Source: Prinia subflava
Lineage: Eukaryota; Chordata; Aves; Passeriformes; Cisticolidae
Direction of reading: 5' to 3'
NCBI RefSeq assembly: GCF_021018805.1
Contig: NC_086257.1
Location: forward strand, 13,760,693-13,824,692
DNA: 64,000 nucleotides
A program made the translations under genes and the position numbers. The notes under the pieces were generated by a model. The model did no database searches, had not been told where the DNA came from, and was given only the letters and a program-made list of their open reading frames with translations. Position 1 is the first letter of the stretch. Each line of letters begins with the position of its first letter. Positions 60,771 to 64,000 of this stretch are shown piece after piece.

Positions 60771-62020
60771 CTGCTGCTGAGATATTTTGGGGTCAGGCAG
60801 CAGCCTGACATGGCATGAGCAGCAGGGGAGGGCTGCCCACAGAGCCAGAGCTCAGGATGCAGCCCCTGCCAACCATCTCACATCCTCTGGGGCAGGAGGA
60901 TGTGGGGAACCCTCTACACCTTCCTGTGTGGTCCGCATGCCCTGGCTGTAAAGCATGGATGCATTCCTGTTCCTGGCACCTGCCCAGGAGATGCTGCTTC
61001 CTCTGTAATGAATTCAATGTGCCCCGTAGCCCCTGAGCCACATACTAGGTGTGACTAAACCCACAGGCTCCATGCTCCTCACCCGAGGTGGCCACCAGTC
61101 TGGGTGGCACGCCAGCTCCTTGAGTGGCAGCTGGAGTTTGATCCCACCCCTCAAGTACCTTGTCTTCCCAGCAGTCTGGGGCAGCATATCCTTTTTCCTT
61201 GCCTGTTGAGCCCTGGCTGTGCTCATGCATCTCATATTTACCAGACCCTGGGATGTCCCAGTGCATGACATGGCTCTGAAAATCCACCTACTCCTCTCAC
61301 CTTGCCCCTGGCACAGAAATAACCCCATTGCCACCCCCAGGGCATGGACTGGGCTTCCCAATGCTTCCCAAGGGACAGTCCCTCCTTGTCCCCTGCCCTT
61401 AGCCCTGTGCCAGGCTGGCAGCCCCACAACCATCCCCAGGCAGGCAGGTGACATGTCCCACTCCAGCAGCTCTCCCTGCCTGCAGTGTGGCTGGGCTTGT
61501 TTTGAAAATCTATTGTGAACCACTTCATTGCTATGGAGACTTACTTTATGGACAAATAAATATTTGTCTGTTTCTCCTCTTGCCTTAAAAGTCTGTCTCT
61601 TCTCCTCACTCTCCATATCCTTTTGGCTCTGTGTATGGGTTTTATATTGCAGGGTCTCTCTGCTCCTTCCTGATCCTCCTCTTCTGTCCATGCAGTGCAT
61701 CTCTGCATGTCCTTCATCATCCCTCAGCCTCTTCCTCCTCCTCAGCCTCCAGCTCAGTGTCATGGGGCCCCTCAGCATGAGAAGGAGAAACCCTCCCATC
61801 CTCAGTTTTAAGCATTTTTGCTTTTTGTGAGAACGAAAATTATTTTATCCTGTTAATTGCTGGTATTTGCATCCCAGCAGCAACAGTGCAGCTGTTTTCA
61901 GCCTTTCTGGTCCCAGTGCTGTCTCCTTGGTTGGGCTCCATTTACCACGTCCATTGTTTCTATCAGGATGGTCGGTCCCATCACAATTGCTCCTCATTGT
62001 GGCCCCCATGTGTCTCTTGG
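60771..62020. other. Non-coding DNA, no gene recognised
   Basis: CT-rich on plus between 61570 and 61760. No credible exons. Confidence 0.4.
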
Positions 62021-62026
62021 GATTTC

Positions 62027-62107
62027 TGGGGGGGTTTCAGGAGATCTGGGTGAAGATTTTTCTGGCACAAAGCAAAATCTTCACCCATCTCTCCTGAAAC
62101 CTCCCCA
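62027..62107. repeat. 81-nt near-perfect fold-back (hairpin)
   Basis: Bases 62027-62060 pair with 62074-62107. All 34 positions pair except a 2-nt internal mismatch (62045-62046 against 62088-62089), with one G-U at 62032/62102. The loop is 13 nt. The size and shape resemble a microRNA precursor, and the arms are too similar for an old random inverted repeat. Whether it is transcribed is unknown. Confidence 0.9.
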
Positions 62108-64000
62108 AGAGCCATTAAAAATAGCAACTGGCAAAGCAACACCACCAATTAACTGAGCAGGGGAAGGGGAGGCAAGACACAAATGAACCTCCTTCATTAA
62201 TAAATTCTAGCAGCTGTGGAAAGTTTGAGGCAAGTGAGAGCACCCAGACAGAAAATTAAAAAACTAATAAAGTCCTCAGTGTGGGGGCACTGGCATCAGG
62301 TCAGCTTTACTTCTGTAGGCACCTCGTAAAGAGACATTCCAGGACACTAACTCATAAGGGAAAGCTGCAGGGGTCAAGGAGAACAGTGGAAAGCTAACCA
62401 TGGTAACTCAAGCGTACTGGAAAGGCAGCAGAAAAACAGCAAGGAGTTGGGCTTTTTCTTTTTCCCTTCTTTTTTCTCTCTCTGTTGGCTTTTTGGTGAG
62501 CAGAGCCTGCAGTTTGGAGTGTCTTGGGCATGGTAGGGCAGCCAAGCAGAGCCCCAGTGAAGAGCCCTCTCCAGTGGGATGCTTGGGGATGGGAAACCAG
62601 AGCACAGGCTGTTTCCAAGCCAGGAGCAGAAGCTGCTCACTGCGCTCTCCCCCACGCTGCCTGCCCCAGCTGCACCACTCCTGCCTGTCTGGGGTGTGCA
62701 ATAGCTTGAGACCACCTGCTCAAATGCACAATATGCTTCAGTGTTAACTGTAAATCTAATGGGGATGCTTTGCTGTGATGGGGGTAAAAGCTGAAAATTA
62801 TTCCTTAATACTTTGTGTTTATTTTTGTGTCCCCAGGCTGGTGCTGCAGTTCTTTCTCCTCGAGCACACTCCCTGCCCTCCTGCTGCTCCCCCTCAGGAT
62901 GGTGAGGGAAACGTGGAGCCTGAGGTGGAGTGTGCTGCCCACCTGTAGCACCTGTGTGTGGAACCAGGCACTCTCACAGCTGGGTAGGGCATGTGTGTGT
63001 ATCCCTGCAAGGGAAGTGTGTCCCATTTCTTTGGGGACCCAAAGCTGTGCCCAGCAGCATGCTGGCCTCTCCTCACTTCTAGCCTTCCCAGTGGAAAGAA
63101 CAAGGGAAGAAAGTAGTCTTGCCTGCCGTGGGAGCTCATGCTCACAGTGAAATCCCAGCCTGTAAATACTCTTCACAGCTCTTCAAAATAGGCAAATACA
63201 TCTATCTCAAAAGCAGCTTTCCAGGAGTGGGTGGGATGAAGGGAGGAGGCCTGGATATGTGTTTGTCCCATGGCCAGGCAGCACGCCCCAGGAGCAAGCA
63301 GCCAGGCCAGGGTGAGATCCAGGCTCAGCAAGCTGCTGGCCAGGAGAGCCTCTTATGAGACTCTGGCCACTGCCTAAAACCTCCAGCCAAGTGCTGGGCT
63401 GGTGTCATTCCTGGGCCAGGGCTCTCTGTCAGGAACCTGGACCAGGATGCGCAGCCCTTGGCCAGGCTCCAGGGGAGGCACTCCATGGGTATGGTTATTG
63501 CAGAGGAGTGTGAGGTGGTTTCCTGGTCCTTGTCTAGTGGCCAGAAGAAACCAGGAGTCCTAGTCCCACACCCTCAGCCTGCTGCAGCTCCCTAGCCCTG
63601 GCTCTGGTGCTTTTCCTCTGGTTTGTCTTTTGGTAAATTCACCTCGTTGTTTGCATTGCCACATCACCTGTGAGTCTGGGATCCCACAGTGTGAGTGCTG
63701 GCCACGCAGCCCTGCCCTGCCTGCCCTGCCTGTCCTGCCCTGCCTGCCTGGGGACACAGCACTCTCCCTGAGGCAGGCAAGGCCACTCTGGGAGTCTCTC
63801 TGGGCTTCCAGGGCAGTTTGCCAAGTCCTGCTGCCCACACAGCTTGCTGGAGGAGCCCCCTCAATTTGCCTGCCCGTGAGAAGCGATGTGCGAGTGTGGG
63901 AGCAGCTGCATCAAATATTTCTGCAGAAAAACGTGAGTTTCCCTGGCTTGCCAGAGCTCAGCCTGGAGGGCAGTTTCACAGCCAAGCCATAAACCTTGCA
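62108..64000. other. Non-coding DNA, no gene recognised
   Basis: AT-rich at 62190-62290. A short CCTGCCCTG-type tandem repeat lies at 63710-63752. No credible exons. Confidence 0.45.

Noticed and set aside
1..64000. Significance of scattered single GTGGGAA (RBPJ-core) matches
   Set aside because: A 7-mer is expected about eight times on both strands of 64 kb by chance, so only matches in motif-dense islets or the promoter pair were reported.
1..64000. tRNA, rRNA or CRISPR features
   Set aside because: None were recognised on either strand, and CRISPR arrays are not expected in vertebrate DNA.

Overview
This is nuclear DNA from a bird, most likely a songbird. Two things point there. A single 5'-truncated CR1 LINE 3' end with the avian-type terminal repeat lies at 35453-35605. 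The only convincing gene is a vertebrate Hairy/Enhancer-of-split transcription factor with HES1-type exon structure, promoter and 3' UTR. The rest looks like a gene desert. Bulk DNA is moderately GC-rich and CpG-poor, short AT-rich islets carry clustered developmental transcription-factor motifs, and there is no second multi-exon gene or RNA gene that I can support.

Layout, left to right. HES1 reads leftward, so low coordinates are downstream and high coordinates upstream. 1-15000 is non-coding DNA with a few AT-rich, motif-dense islets (about 4.1, 5.6 and 6.2-6.6 kb) and small hairpins. 15040-15500 is a strong CpG island with no recognisable gene, followed by an islet with an RBPJ motif. 18240-20275 is HES1: four coding exons, 258 residues, a short 3' UTR and a compact TATA promoter at 20300-20460. 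The promoter lies in a CpG island running to about 21.15 kb and is followed by long A, T and CT tracts. 21.74-22.15 kb is an upstream enhancer-like islet. 22-64 kb holds further candidate conserved non-coding elements, the CR1 copy, CA and TA microsatellites, a decayed coding-like stretch at 52.5-53.1 kb, a composite minisatellite at 58.84-59.61 kb and an 81-nt near-perfect fold-back at 62.03-62.11 kb.

How it fits together. HES1 is the oscillating bHLH-Orange repressor downstream of Notch. Its promoter shows head-to-head RBPJ sites 16 bp apart (Notch input), CACGAG N-boxes (HES1 autorepression, one overlapping an RBPJ site), three CCAAT boxes and a TATA box. Its 3' UTR shows an 8-mer miR-9 seed match and a Pumilio element, both expected to shorten mRNA life. 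The desert islets are plausible long-range enhancers of HES1, but conservation could not be tested here. Nearly all long open frames in the window are chance frames in GC-rich or repetitive DNA.
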